NCBI GenBank assembly: GCA_025766275.1
Contig: JAFKAC010000002.1
Span: forward strand, 806,001 to 870,000
Origin: Lactarius indigo
Lineage: Eukaryota; Basidiomycota; Agaricomycetes; Russulales; Russulaceae
Length of the DNA stretch: 64,000 nucleotides
Direction of reading: 5' to 3'
A program made the translations under genes and the position numbers. The notes under the pieces are model-generated. The model searched no databases. It saw only the letters and a list, made by a program, of their open reading frames with translations, and was not told where the DNA came from. Position 1 is the stretch's first letter. Each line of letters begins with the position of its first letter. This document shows, one piece after another, positions 48,715-57,541 of the stretch.

Positions 48715-49292
48715 TGTTACGCCCTAGCAGGGGCGTGGGTTCTAAAGGCTCTGAATCACACAAGTATCAAGCGAAGACCTCTGTTGTCTTATTGCTATGA
48801 AATACGAGTGATAAAGTGTGGCACAAGGTGCAGCACTACTCTGTAATGTAGGACTCCTCGTCCGAAGTGTCTAACACTTCTCTACACTTGATCTTGCTAG
48901 TGCACAGAGTATAACAGGTGTAACGCGTTGATATAGTTCAACTGCAAAGACTTCGAAGTGTCCTGGTTAGGGACTGAGGTAGGGGATGCACAAGAAGAGA
49001 GGGATAAGGCGAGGTCACACCAAAGTACGGAGGCAAGATTGCTAGATTGCAAACGAAGCCAAGTCTGGCTTCCTACGGTCTATGGTACAGGTTTATATAG
49101 GACAGGGTTCCAAACAACATGAACACAAGTCCACACAATATCAAAGAGACTAAACGGAGTAAACAGAAGTTCGGATCAAAGTAACAGCGCCACTAGTAAC
49201 AGTAGCTCCTTTGGTAACAAGGTATGGTACAGAAAGGGGAAAGCAGAGTGGAGACATACTGTGGCTTAGGTCCGAAGCGTCGGATCATAACA
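48715..49292 (-). repeat. 3' LTR of outer gypsy element
   Basis: 578 bp and nearly identical to 62325-62902. The bases just inside it on the minus strand, GAGAGGGGCTCA, are the likely polypurine tract. Confidence 0.93.
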
Positions 49293-49318
49293 TGAGCCCC
49301 TCTCTAAGTCAACTCTCC

Positions 49319-51304
49319 CTAGAGTGCTTCGAAGTCCATCAGGTCATAGACATCGTTGTCTACGTCATTGGAGGGGGTGCTTTCGCGAGGGAGGGGGCAG
49401 CGATGTTGGCGAAGGAAGTTGAAGGGACCATGGGCCCCACACTTGCGACAATTTTCATACTTGGGGCACTTGATTTCTTCATGGCTGTTGCTGGTAAAAC
49501 ACTTGCCACACCACTGAGTGCGTTCTTCTGGGGCTGGCCAGAGGCACTGATAGGGGAAGTGGTCGGTGCTAGAACACCTCCAGCAGAACTTCTGTTTTTG
49601 AGGGCAGGCGAAGGAGAGGTGGTCTTCAGACTGGCACCTGTAACAAAGTCGAATGGTGCCAGTCTCCTTCTTGTTGGCTCTGCGCTTGCGTCTCTTCTTC
49701 CTTTCTGCAGAGGGGCTAGGTCCTTCTGGTTCGTCGTGGAGTCGTGGCATGGAGTGGTAGCGAGGTGGAGCAGGGGCAGGAATGGGGTGGACTTCAAAGG
49801 GGTGAGTTTCTTCTTCCGGAGGAGGGGGGTGTAGTGTGAGCCATCGGTCTGCAATCCGGACATAGGCCTTGTGTTCTTGCAGCCTTCTTCGGGTGCTGGT
49901 TAGTTGCATGTCCATGTTGAGGAGGTGCCTTTTGAGGGGCTCCATCGTCTTGTACAGGCCTTCAATCTCCTTTCGGAGGGCCTTCTGGTTTCGCAAGAGT
50001 CGGCGAGTCCTGGAGATTTCTGCTGTGAGGCGGTCATCTTTAAGGTCTTCTAGGACTTCATCGACTTGTCTGGCTGTGGGGGAAGCTTCGTCCAAGTTCT
50101 GCATCTGAGCTGGGGTGATGGGGGGAGTTGGGTTGTGGGGGTTGTCGTCTCTGGGAAGGAGGAAAAGGGGGAGGCCATAATGAGGGAGGTTTTTGCCCAT
50201 GGTGCCGATGACATCTTCTTTGTTTTCACTGATCTTGATCCATTTGGCATCCTTTCGGATGTACGAGGTTGGGTCAGCGTCGTCAGGGATGAGGAAGTGG
50301 ACATAGCGGCTGCTCCAGGGGTCATTCAAGAAGAAGGGGTAACCAGGGTCGTCGTCTTCTTCAGCAGCGATGTGCATCCTTTCGTAGTTAATGGGGAGTG
50401 CGTCCATGATTGGGTCGTTGATTATTTCGCTGAGACGAGCCATGGTCACTCTAGGATCAGGGGGGGAGGTGGTAGGTCGGTGTATCTCGGGAGTAGGGGG
50501 AGCTGTGTGTCCAGGAGGGGGAACACGAAGGGCTATTCCTCCTCCTTCTGTTTCTATGACGCTGGGCAGGGTGGGATCGATGGGTTGTGGTTCCTGGATG
50601 AGTGAAGGCAAGGAAGGGGGTCGTGCTGGGAAGGGAGAATAGCCAGAGGAGGGTGTGACAGAGGGTGTTTCGTCAAAGGAGCCTCTTTCCATGGCACGAG
50701 CAACAAGACGTTCTACAGAGGAGGAGCGAGAGGGCATGGTGAGGAAGCTAGTGGGGAAGGTGGTTGCTGTTCGTACTGTTACTTCCTTTCGTTTTAACCA
50801 TTGCTTTGCTCCTTCGCTTCTGGGGTTGCTTTCAAAGTGTTCCTGAATAAGTTCTGGGGCGTTGAGGTTCTTTTCTGGTTCCCAACTGTTGTGTGCATCG
50901 GAGTATCCCTTCCACCTGATTAGGAACTGTAACTGGTTCCTGTGGCGTCGTGTTTCTAGTATTTTCTCGACTTCCCACTCCTGTTCTCCATCTACTAGAT
51001 CTGGGGGTGGTTCCGTAAAGTTCTTTCCATGTATGGAGGTTTCTTTGTATGGCATCAGGAGTGACGCATGGAATACTGGGTGGATCCACCACTGATGGGG
51101 AAGTTTCAGGGCATATGTGGTGGCGGAGATCTTCTTTGTGACCCTGAAGGGTCCATATCTTTTTGGGGCTAACTTGAAACTAGGGTGCGTTGTTTTCAAG
51201 TTCCTGGCATCCAGCCACACACTATCTCCTTCTGTGTGTTGTTCGAAGCGAGAGGATCCTTTGTAGAGTGACTGTGCATGGGTAATTGCTGCTTGGGCGG
51301 TCCT
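49319..51304 (-). CDS. Outer gypsy pol, C-terminal part: integrase end, chromodomain and zinc-knuckle extension
   Basis: Continues the pol frame interrupted at 57542. After the integrase C-terminal region (LAPKRYGPFRVTKKI, HPVFHASLLMPY) comes a chromodomain (EWEVEKILETRR, FLIRWKGYSDAHNSWEP), typical of chromoviruses, which steers integration to marked chromatin. The frame then stays open for about 470 more residues. That extension has a Pro/Ser-rich stretch, a likely coiled coil (ISRTRRLLRNQKALRKEIE) and a Cys/His cluster near the end: CYRCQSEDHLSFAC, CWRCSSTDHFPYQC and CGKCFTSNSHEEIKC, the first two exact C-x2-C-x4-H-x4-C knuckles. The stop is at 49319. This extension is absent from the inner element, whose pol ends soon after the chromodomain. 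Confidence 0.9.
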   Translation of the reverse strand, partial: RTAQAAITHAQSLYKGSSRFEQHTEGDSVWLDARNLKTTHPSFKLAPKRYGPFRVTKKISATTYALKLPHQWWIHPVFHASLLMPYKETSIHGKNFTEPPPDLVDGEQEWEVEKILETRRHRNQLQFLIRWKGYSDAHNSWEPEKNLNAPELIQEHFESNPRSEGAKQWLKRKEVTVRTATTFPTSFLTMPSRSSSVERLVARAMERGSFDETPSVTPSSGYSPFPARPPSLPSLIQEPQPIDPTLPSVIETEGGGIALRVPPPGHTAPPTPEIHRPTTSPPDPRVTMARLSEIINDPIMDALPINYERMHIAAEEDDDPGYPFFLNDPWSSRYVHFLIPDDADPTSYIRKDAKWIKISENKEDVIGTMGKNLPHYGLPLFLLPRDDNPHNPTPPITPAQMQNLDEASPTARQVDEVLEDLKDDRLTAEISRTRRLLRNQKALRKEIEGLYKTMEPLKRHLLNMDMQLTSTRRRLQEHKAYVRIADRWLTLHPPPPEEETHPFEVHPIPAPAPPRYHSMPRLHDEPEGPSPSAERKKRRKRRANKKETGTIRLCYRCQSEDHLSFACPQKQKFCWRCSSTDHFPYQCLWPAPEERTQWCGKCFTSNSHEEIKCPKYENCRKCGAHGPFNFLRQHRCPLPRESTPSNDVDNDVYDLMDFEAL

Positions 51305-51696
51305 TGTCACGCCACTGTCGGGGCGTGCGTCGAGTCGGTCTGTAACAGGTCCTGCCTAAGGCAAAGGATACTGAGTCGGTCCGCTGCTGAGCAGAACGGC
51401 ACCTAGGTCTGCGGGTGTTCCTTGATATAGCTCAAGGCAACAAGGCTTCAGAGAAGAGGGCTGTGATAGAGATGAGAGGAAGGCACTGAGGGGACTGGAC
51501 AGTATATTGACGAAGCCAAAGCTAAGGACATACAGGGTGTGCTACAGGGTTTATATAGCTAGTGTCCAGGGGTGCCAGCGAGGCAATACAATGCCAGCGA
51601 GACAACTGCCAGCAAGACAACTGCCAGCGGAGCAAAGAAGTGAAGGAAGAATGGAAAAGAAGAGAAGGAGGGGCAAAGTATGGGGCGTTCATGACA
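51305..51696 (-). repeat. 3' LTR of inner gypsy element
   Basis: 392 bp, identical by eye to 57150-57541. The adjoining AACGGGGGTAA on the minus strand is the likely polypurine tract. Confidence 0.95.
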
Positions 51697-51707
51697 TTAC
51701 CCCCGTT

Positions 51708-54700
51708 CTAAGAGGTGAATTCCACGTCACCAAGTTGAATGGCATCTGGATGCATGTCATGGAATGCCTGGATAAGGTCAGGGGCGTGGACATTGCTATG
51801 GGGTTCCCAAGTGTTGTCTGCGTCAGGGTATCCTTTCCACTTAATGAGGTATTGGAGTTGGCGGCGTCGTCTTCGCGAATCGCAAATTTCTTCGACCTCA
51901 TACTCTTCCTCCCCATTGATAAGGTCAGGGGCTGGCCGCGAGAAGTTCGGGCCGTGCTCGGTAGTTTCGTGGTAAGGGAGTAGAAGGGATGCATGGAAGA
52001 CATTATGGATCTTCCATGTCGATGGAAGTGCCAGCTGATAGACGACGTGGGAAATGACCTTAGTAATGGGGAATGGGCCATAGCATTTGGGTGCCAGTTT
52101 AGTGGTGGGGTGTGACGTGGCGAGATTCTTCGCCTCCAGCCAAACGAGGTCGCCTTCTTTGTAGGGAACAAAGGACGCAGGAATTTTGGTGGTTATCTCC
52201 TGAGCCGCCTTGATGCCCTGTTGTGCTAGCGCACGTAAGTCTGAAACTGCAGTGAGTCGCTCGTTGACAGATGGGGCAACCTGGTTGGTTAGATGAGTGC
52301 CAGGGGTGCGAGGGGTGTGTCCCATGAGGAGTTCGAATGGGGTGCGGCGCGTGGTGGCATTTGGCCAGCTGTTGTGCGCAAACTGGGCAGAGGGGAGCCA
52401 GTCTACCCAATCTGTCTGTCGTCCGTTGCAGAAGAAGCGCAGGTATTGTTCCAACCACTGGTTGGATCGCTCCGATTGTCCATCTGTCTGTGGGTGATAA
52501 GCAGTTGAAATGTTCTGTGTGATTCCCAAGGATTTGCACAGTTGCCGAGAGAAGGCAGAGGCAAAGTGGGGGTCTCGGTCGGTGATAACGCGAGTGGGTA
52601 GTCCAAAGTGGGGGTAGACGTGTCGGTGATAAAGTGCTGCTACTCCGGGGCCATCGATCGACTCTTTGCAAGGGATGAACAGTGTCCCCTTGGTGCAATC
52701 GTGGTCTGTAATTGTCAATATGGAGTCAAACCCATGAGAGAGGGGGAGTTTGGTGATAAAGTCCATAGTCACTGTTTCAAACGGTCGCGCTGAGGGGTTG
52801 GTGGTAATTGGAAAAGGTGGGGGTCGCGGCCGATGGGAAATAGCTTTGTTTGCCTGACAAGCAGCGCAGCCTTTAACGTAGGCTATAATGGTGTTTCGCA
52901 TTCCTGGCCACCAGTAGTCGCGTGAAACCAGGGCGTGTGTGTTCGCGATTCCTGGGTGGCCGGCGCTAGGGGAATCATGATAAAGGGAAATTACCCCCCG
53001 CCGAAGACCGGGGTCTTCCACGACCACGAGGCGGCCGTTATGCCACCAGGAAGCATCAGAAAAGGATAGGTCGTAAGCGCCTTTCCAGCGCAGAATAGTG
53101 GGGATATGTGACAGTTGGAGGGTGCGAACATCCTGTTCAAGAGAGGAAAGCTGGGCAGCATGGGCGAAAAGGTGCGTGGGAAGGACAGTGATGTCATGGT
53201 TGTCGGTAGAACCATCATCGTGGTCGGGCCGACGAGAGAGAGCATCAGCACGGTTAGTGGCGCCAGGTTTGTGGACAAGTTTAAGATTGTATTCCCCAAG
53301 CAGGGGGATGTATCTGGCGACGCGTCGGTTGATTTTATGAGGTTGTTTATAGTACTGGAGGTTCGCGTGATCTGTATAAATAGTGACGGGGTGTGGTGAG
53401 CCGAGGAGGAAGTGTCGCCACTCTTTAAGGGCAGTAATAACCGCAAGGAGTTCTCGGTCATGGATATCATAGTTGCGCTCTGCCTCATTAAATGTTTTGG
53501 AGTGGTAGGCGACTGGGCGGGGCTTACGGTTGGCATCACGCTGATATAGGATGCCACCAGTGGCAAAGGCAGAAGCATCAACTTCGACCTCAAAGGGAGC
53601 GCTTAGGTCAGGTTGCCAGAGAACTGGGGCGCTGGTGAGGATGGTAACAAGCTTATCAATGGCAGTCGTGCATTCAGGTGTCCAGATAAAGGGGCAGTCC
53701 TTTTTTAGGAGATTAGTAAGTGGGCGAGCAATATTGGCGAAGCCTGGAATAAAGGGTCGCTGGTATCCAAAGACGCCTAGGGTGCTGCGTACTTGTTTAA
53801 CCGTTTTAAGGGTGCGAGGCCAGTCTCTGAGTCCAGCGAGTTTTGCAGGGTCAGCTTCGATTTTGTCGCCTTCAAGGATAAGCCCCAGATACTCCACTCG
53901 TCGTGCTTCAAAGGTGCACTTTTCTGGTTTGAGGAAGAGACTCTCACGTTCCAAGATGTCAAGTACTTCATGGACGATGGTACGGTGGAGGGGAAGGTCA
54001 TCTGGGGTAGCAATAAGAATGTCGTCCATATAGTCGAAGACATAGCGGCGGCTCTCTGCCTTTAGCTGGGTACGCAGGATGGTGTCCATCATGGCTTGGA
54101 AGGTCGAGGGTGAGTTGGTTAGCCCAAAAAACATAACGCGCGGTTCAAACAGTCCTTCCTCTGTTTTGAAGGCTGCTTTCCATTCGTCGCCTTCCTTAAT
54201 TCGTACGTTATTATACCCCCATCTGATATCGAATTTGGTGTAGAGGCGGCTGCCTCTGAGGCCCTCTGTGAGGGTCTTAATGAGGGGAAGAGGGTACGTG
54301 TTGTGAATGGTGTGTTGGTTTAGGCGTCGATAGTCTTGGACTGGCCGTAGTTTTCCATCCTTTTTCTTAATAAAGAAAAAGGGGCTGGCGTAGGGGGAGT
54401 GTGATGGGCGAATGTACTGCTTTGCCAGATGTTCATCTAAGAATTTTCGCAGTGCCCCGCGCTCATCTTTAGTTAGGGGATACACCTTACAGTCAAGGGT
54501 GGTAGGCGCGTCCGGGGCGAGCTCGATTGCGTGATCCCAGTCACGTGATGGTGGGAAGCGTTGAGATTCCACTTCGGAAAACACCTTAATGTGGCGTTGG
54601 TATTCGGCGGGGATCGAATCCTCGGTAAGCTTCGCTTTATCTTTATTCGCTTCTATGGCCCACTGTTGGGCTATGTTCGTTCCTCGGATTGCCTCCCCTC

Positions 54701-55361
54701 CTGGTATTCTGATATGTAGCTTGTCCCCAGCCTCCCAGGGGTCGATGGCGTCTACAAGCGACCGCCATTCGTTAAAAGCAGCCGCCCTTACGACTAGGTA
54801 AGGTGATAGTGCCCGGTGTTGACCCTTTTTCGTTACAGGGCTCATTTTTCGCGTTTGATCGTCGATCGGCTTTGTTTCCGAGCTACAGGGGTCGTTCTGG
54901 ACCACAAATGTGTCTCCCCTATTAGGGGCTTCGTCTTGGATTGTGGTAGACCGGCGCGTTGTGGGCACGAGGAGGGTGGACAGGTAGAGGGGTTCTGGGG
55001 TGAGTACTCCTTGTTTCCAGTCGATTGTTGGCTCGAATTGCTGAAGCCAAGGATACCCTAATAGGATGTCATCATTCCCTAGGTCTGTGACGTAGAAACG
55101 TTGGGTTATCTGCTGATTTCTGAGTCGTACTTTTAATGCGACGTATTTGTCAATTCGTCCTGCTCGGTTTTCGGTGCCGTCGACGTTTCGAATTGTTCGA
55201 GCAGTGGTGAGTTGTCGTGTAGGGAGCCGTAATCGTTGGGCGACTCTGGAGTGAATGAAGTTTTCGGTTGCGCCGCTATCGACAAGCGCAATTTCGGCCG
55301 TTTTGCAAGTAGATTGGAAGATAACTGATATTTGCAGGCTGTTCTGTCGGCATACGTACAT
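51708..55361 (-). CDS. Inner gypsy pol polyprotein (PR-RT-RH-IN-chromodomain)
   Basis: A 1217-residue uninterrupted frame. Domains in order: aspartic protease (IALVDSGATENFIHS, near residue 30), reverse transcriptase with the YMDD box (VFDYMDDILIATPD) and CKVYPLTKDERGAL, and RNase H (FEVEVDASAFATGGIL, NYDIHDRELLAVI). The integrase follows, with an HHCC zinc module (HDSPSAGHPG...CAACQ), catalytic Asp in MDFITKLP and ITDRDPHFAS and Glu in TDGQSERSNQWLEQ. The chromodomain is last (YEVEEICDSRR, LIKWKGYPDADNTWEP). The first in-frame ATG is 55361, 48 bases past the gag stop, but this frame is already open at the gag stop, in the -1 frame relative to gag. The junction contains GGATTTTTAG, compatible with -1 slippage. 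No broken motif was seen. Confidence 0.95.
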   Translation of the reverse strand: MYVCRQNSLQISVIFQSTCKTAEIALVDSGATENFIHSRVAQRLRLPTRQLTTARTIRNVDGTENRAGRIDKYVALKVRLRNQQITQRFYVTDLGNDDILLGYPWLQQFEPTIDWKQGVLTPEPLYLSTLLVPTTRRSTTIQDEAPNRGDTFVVQNDPCSSETKPIDDQTRKMSPVTKKGQHRALSPYLVVRAAAFNEWRSLVDAIDPWEAGDKLHIRIPGGEAIRGTNIAQQWAIEANKDKAKLTEDSIPAEYQRHIKVFSEVESQRFPPSRDWDHAIELAPDAPTTLDCKVYPLTKDERGALRKFLDEHLAKQYIRPSHSPYASPFFFIKKKDGKLRPVQDYRRLNQHTIHNTYPLPLIKTLTEGLRGSRLYTKFDIRWGYNNVRIKEGDEWKAAFKTEEGLFEPRVMFFGLTNSPSTFQAMMDTILRTQLKAESRRYVFDYMDDILIATPDDLPLHRTIVHEVLDILERESLFLKPEKCTFEARRVEYLGLILEGDKIEADPAKLAGLRDWPRTLKTVKQVRSTLGVFGYQRPFIPGFANIARPLTNLLKKDCPFIWTPECTTAIDKLVTILTSAPVLWQPDLSAPFEVEVDASAFATGGILYQRDANRKPRPVAYHSKTFNEAERNYDIHDRELLAVITALKEWRHFLLGSPHPVTIYTDHANLQYYKQPHKINRRVARYIPLLGEYNLKLVHKPGATNRADALSRRPDHDDGSTDNHDITVLPTHLFAHAAQLSSLEQDVRTLQLSHIPTILRWKGAYDLSFSDASWWHNGRLVVVEDPGLRRGVISLYHDSPSAGHPGIANTHALVSRDYWWPGMRNTIIAYVKGCAACQANKAISHRPRPPPFPITTNPSARPFETVTMDFITKLPLSHGFDSILTITDHDCTKGTLFIPCKESIDGPGVAALYHRHVYPHFGLPTRVITDRDPHFASAFSRQLCKSLGITQNISTAYHPQTDGQSERSNQWLEQYLRFFCNGRQTDWVDWLPSAQFAHNSWPNATTRRTPFELLMGHTPRTPGTHLTNQVAPSVNERLTAVSDLRALAQQGIKAAQEITTKIPASFVPYKEGDLVWLEAKNLATSHPTTKLAPKCYGPFPITKVISHVVYQLALPSTWKIHNVFHASLLLPYHETTEHGPNFSRPAPDLINGEEEYEVEEICDSRRRRRQLQYLIKWKGYPDADNTWEPHSNVHAPDLIQAFHDMHPDAIQLGDVEFTS

Positions 55362-55408
55362 GCTGTCTACTTGGAAGGCTCGAACCCAGGCCGTGGGATT
55401 CGAGCTGG

Positions 55409-57115
55409 CTAAAAATCCTCGTCGGTGAAGAGGGCGTCGAGGATGGCCTCCTTTTCATCGTTTTTCATGGCGCGGACCTGGGCGACGAAGCTGTCGCCAT
55501 TCTTCTTGGGCTGGGTCGGTACGGAGGTGCTGGGGGCGGGTGCTACTGGTGCTGAGATTGGTTCGACTTCGGCGATGCGTGCGGAAGTTGTATTTCCGCG
55601 ACGGTTGTCGTTCTGGCGGATCGTTGTTGCCCCGCCGCTGGTTTGGCCCGTTGATCGTTTTGGGCAATCGCGCGATAAGTGGCCTTTGCCGAAGCAGCGG
55701 AAGCAACGGCCTTCTGAGCGGCAACGTTGCATTTCTTCGTCGGTCAGCGCGATACGAGCGCGATCGATGTCCATTGCATCAGGGTCGCGGATCGGGGTCG
55801 TGGTCTGCTGACTGGGTTGGTTATTGGTGCGTCGTCCTCCTCCTTGGTTGCTACTCGAATTGAGCAGCTGAAACCATTCCTGTTTAGTTTTTCCGCCAAT
55901 CTTTTTGCCCCCATCGTTGAGGCCTACACAAGCGCGAAGCATCGCGTACTTCCGTTGTTCTTTTTGGGCTGATTCGACCCATTGGGTAAAGGTTTCAGGT
56001 ACGGTGTCTCGTTTCAAGATGGCCGATAAGAGACCACGCGGCAATCCTCCTGAATAGAGGTCGACCGTTGCTGCGGCGTCGAGAGCATATCCTGCCTTCG
56101 CGGCAAGATTCTGGAATGTCGCTGTATACGTGTCAAGGTCTGATCCCTTCATTTGGAGTGCTTTTAGAAGCTGGTAAGCGTCCTGTTTTTCCGTGACGTT
56201 GGTGTATGCTGATTTAAAGCTAGTGACGAAGTCGTTCCATAGTGACTCATCGGTTTTTGGGATAGCGGCTGTCGTCGTGCCACTAACTTTTGTTCGGAGC
56301 CCCTCGAGTTGGGTGTCAACCCAATCGTCGACATTGGGTCCTCGGATGAAGGATAGCGCGAGGTACACGTGTTGGTAGGGTGATCTGATAACGGATGAAT
56401 CTTCATTCATGCCGCGATACAGGTCGAATTCCCGTAGGAACTTCTTCGATTTATCGTGGGAGCCATCGAATATGGCTGGGGAGTTGCCGCTGAGCTTTCC
56501 TCCCGAGGAGGCGTTGGCTGCGGATCCTGAGGACATAGTGGGTACTGATGGGGTGATAACGGGTGGTGCGGTGACGGTAAGAAGAGGTGGGAATACAGGT
56601 GAGACGGGTGCCGAAGCAGCTGCGATCTGCTGCCAGAAGTCTGGGGCGTCGATGGGTACGTTCTCTAGAACTGTGTCGAGTTCGTTTTTGATTGGTGCTG
56701 ACACGTCAGCAGGTGCTTCCTCGGTGGGAACACTGTCCTCAAGAGGAGAGTCTACGCGGATTGGTGCGGTTGGTTCAGGGAAAGTTTCGGGGTGGTCGAG
56801 GTGATACCGTTCGGGGTTCTCGTCGTCCTCTGGGTTCCACCAGCCAAGACCGACGTCGTTATTTCGGGGAATAGCAAGGGATGTCTTTGTGAAGAATTCG
56901 GTACCACGCCTTTCAAGGACGTGCCAACGGTGGTTTATGAAGTCGAGATTGTAAATTCGTCCGTTGAGGAGGGCTCGGTAGCCTCCGCGTCTGTCAACGT
57001 GTGAGGTGTTCCAGTAGGCACACCCTAGTACGTGTGTCGGTAAGTCGTCTTGCCAGCGGCGGAATACTTCGGTCCACTGGTCGTCGGGAAGGAGATCGAG
57101 CTCGATGCTAGCCAC
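55409..57115 (-). CDS. Inner gypsy gag, with GTG-started N-terminal extension
   Basis: Open for 568 codons from GTG at 57115 (setting GCCACCGTGGC, a perfect Kozak context but for the first base). The first ATG in any frame after the predicted RNA start is 56536 (MSSGSAAN), about codon 194. The extension is conserved with the outer element (GLGWWNPEDDENPE against GLGWWNEEDEQNPE), so it is coding. After 56536 come the gag capsid-like region (FDGSHDKSKKFLREFDLY, FIRGPNVDDWVDTQ) and one CCHC zinc knuckle, CFRCFGKGHLSRDCP, for RNA packaging. The stop at 55409 follows DEDF. The likely products are a short gag from the ATG and a longer one from GTG. Confidence 0.88.
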   Translation of the reverse strand: MASIELDLLPDDQWTEVFRRWQDDLPTHVLGCAYWNTSHVDRRGGYRALLNGRIYNLDFINHRWHVLERRGTEFFTKTSLAIPRNNDVGLGWWNPEDDENPERYHLDHPETFPEPTAPIRVDSPLEDSVPTEEAPADVSAPIKNELDTVLENVPIDAPDFWQQIAAASAPVSPVFPPLLTVTAPPVITPSVPTMSSGSAANASSGGKLSGNSPAIFDGSHDKSKKFLREFDLYRGMNEDSSVIRSPYQHVYLALSFIRGPNVDDWVDTQLEGLRTKVSGTTTAAIPKTDESLWNDFVTSFKSAYTNVTEKQDAYQLLKALQMKGSDLDTYTATFQNLAAKAGYALDAAATVDLYSGGLPRGLLSAILKRDTVPETFTQWVESAQKEQRKYAMLRACVGLNDGGKKIGGKTKQEWFQLLNSSSNQGGGRRTNNQPSQQTTTPIRDPDAMDIDRARIALTDEEMQRCRSEGRCFRCFGKGHLSRDCPKRSTGQTSGGATTIRQNDNRRGNTTSARIAEVEPISAPVAPAPSTSVPTQPKKNGDSFVAQVRAMKNDEKEAILDALFTDEDF

Positions 57116-57135
57116 GGTGGCTAGTTCTGAGGTCG

Positions 57136-57149
57136 TTAGCTTTGGCTTA
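57136..57149 (-). promoter_or_regulatory. Self-priming primer-binding site, inner element
   Basis: The bases directly inside the 5' LTR (57136-57148) are the exact 13-base reverse complement of 57358-57370 in the LTR, which lies about 32 nt past the TATATAA box (57396-57402), where the RNA should start. This is the Tf1-type self-priming arrangement; no tRNA-like TGG start is present. Confidence 0.8.
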
Positions 57150-57541
57150 TGTCACGCCACTGTCGGGGCGTGCGTCGAGTCGGTCTGTAACAGGTCCTGC
57201 CTAAGGCAAAGGATACTGAGTCGGTCCGCTGCTGAGCAGAACGGCACCTAGGTCTGCGGGTGTTCCTTGATATAGCTCAAGGCAACAAGGCTTCAGAGAA
57301 GAGGGCTGTGATAGAGATGAGAGGAAGGCACTGAGGGGACTGGACAGTATATTGACGAAGCCAAAGCTAAGGACATACAGGGTGTGCTACAGGGTTTATA
57401 TAGCTAGTGTCCAGGGGTGCCAGCGAGGCAATACAATGCCAGCGAGACAACTGCCAGCAAGACAACTGCCAGCGGAGCAAAGAAGTGAAGGAAGAATGGA
57501 AAAGAAGAGAAGGAGGGGCAAAGTATGGGGCGTTCATGACA
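57150..57541 (-). repeat. 5' LTR of inner gypsy element
   Basis: 392 bp with a TATATAA box at 57396-57402 (minus strand). It drives transcription leftward. No ATG occurs from the predicted RNA start to gag codon 194. Confidence 0.95.

Larger units (their letters stand above)
51305..57541 (-). mobile_element. Inner Ty3/gypsy chromovirus, complete
   Basis: 6237 bp. Its two 392-bp LTRs (51305-51696 and 57150-57541, TGTCAC...TGACA) read as identical, and the target duplication GTCCT is exact (51300-51304 and 57542-57546). Gag and pol frames are open over their full length on the minus strand. It lies inside the integrase region of the outer element in the same orientation. Identical LTRs and intact frames mean a very recent insertion that may still be competent. 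Confidence 0.96.
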
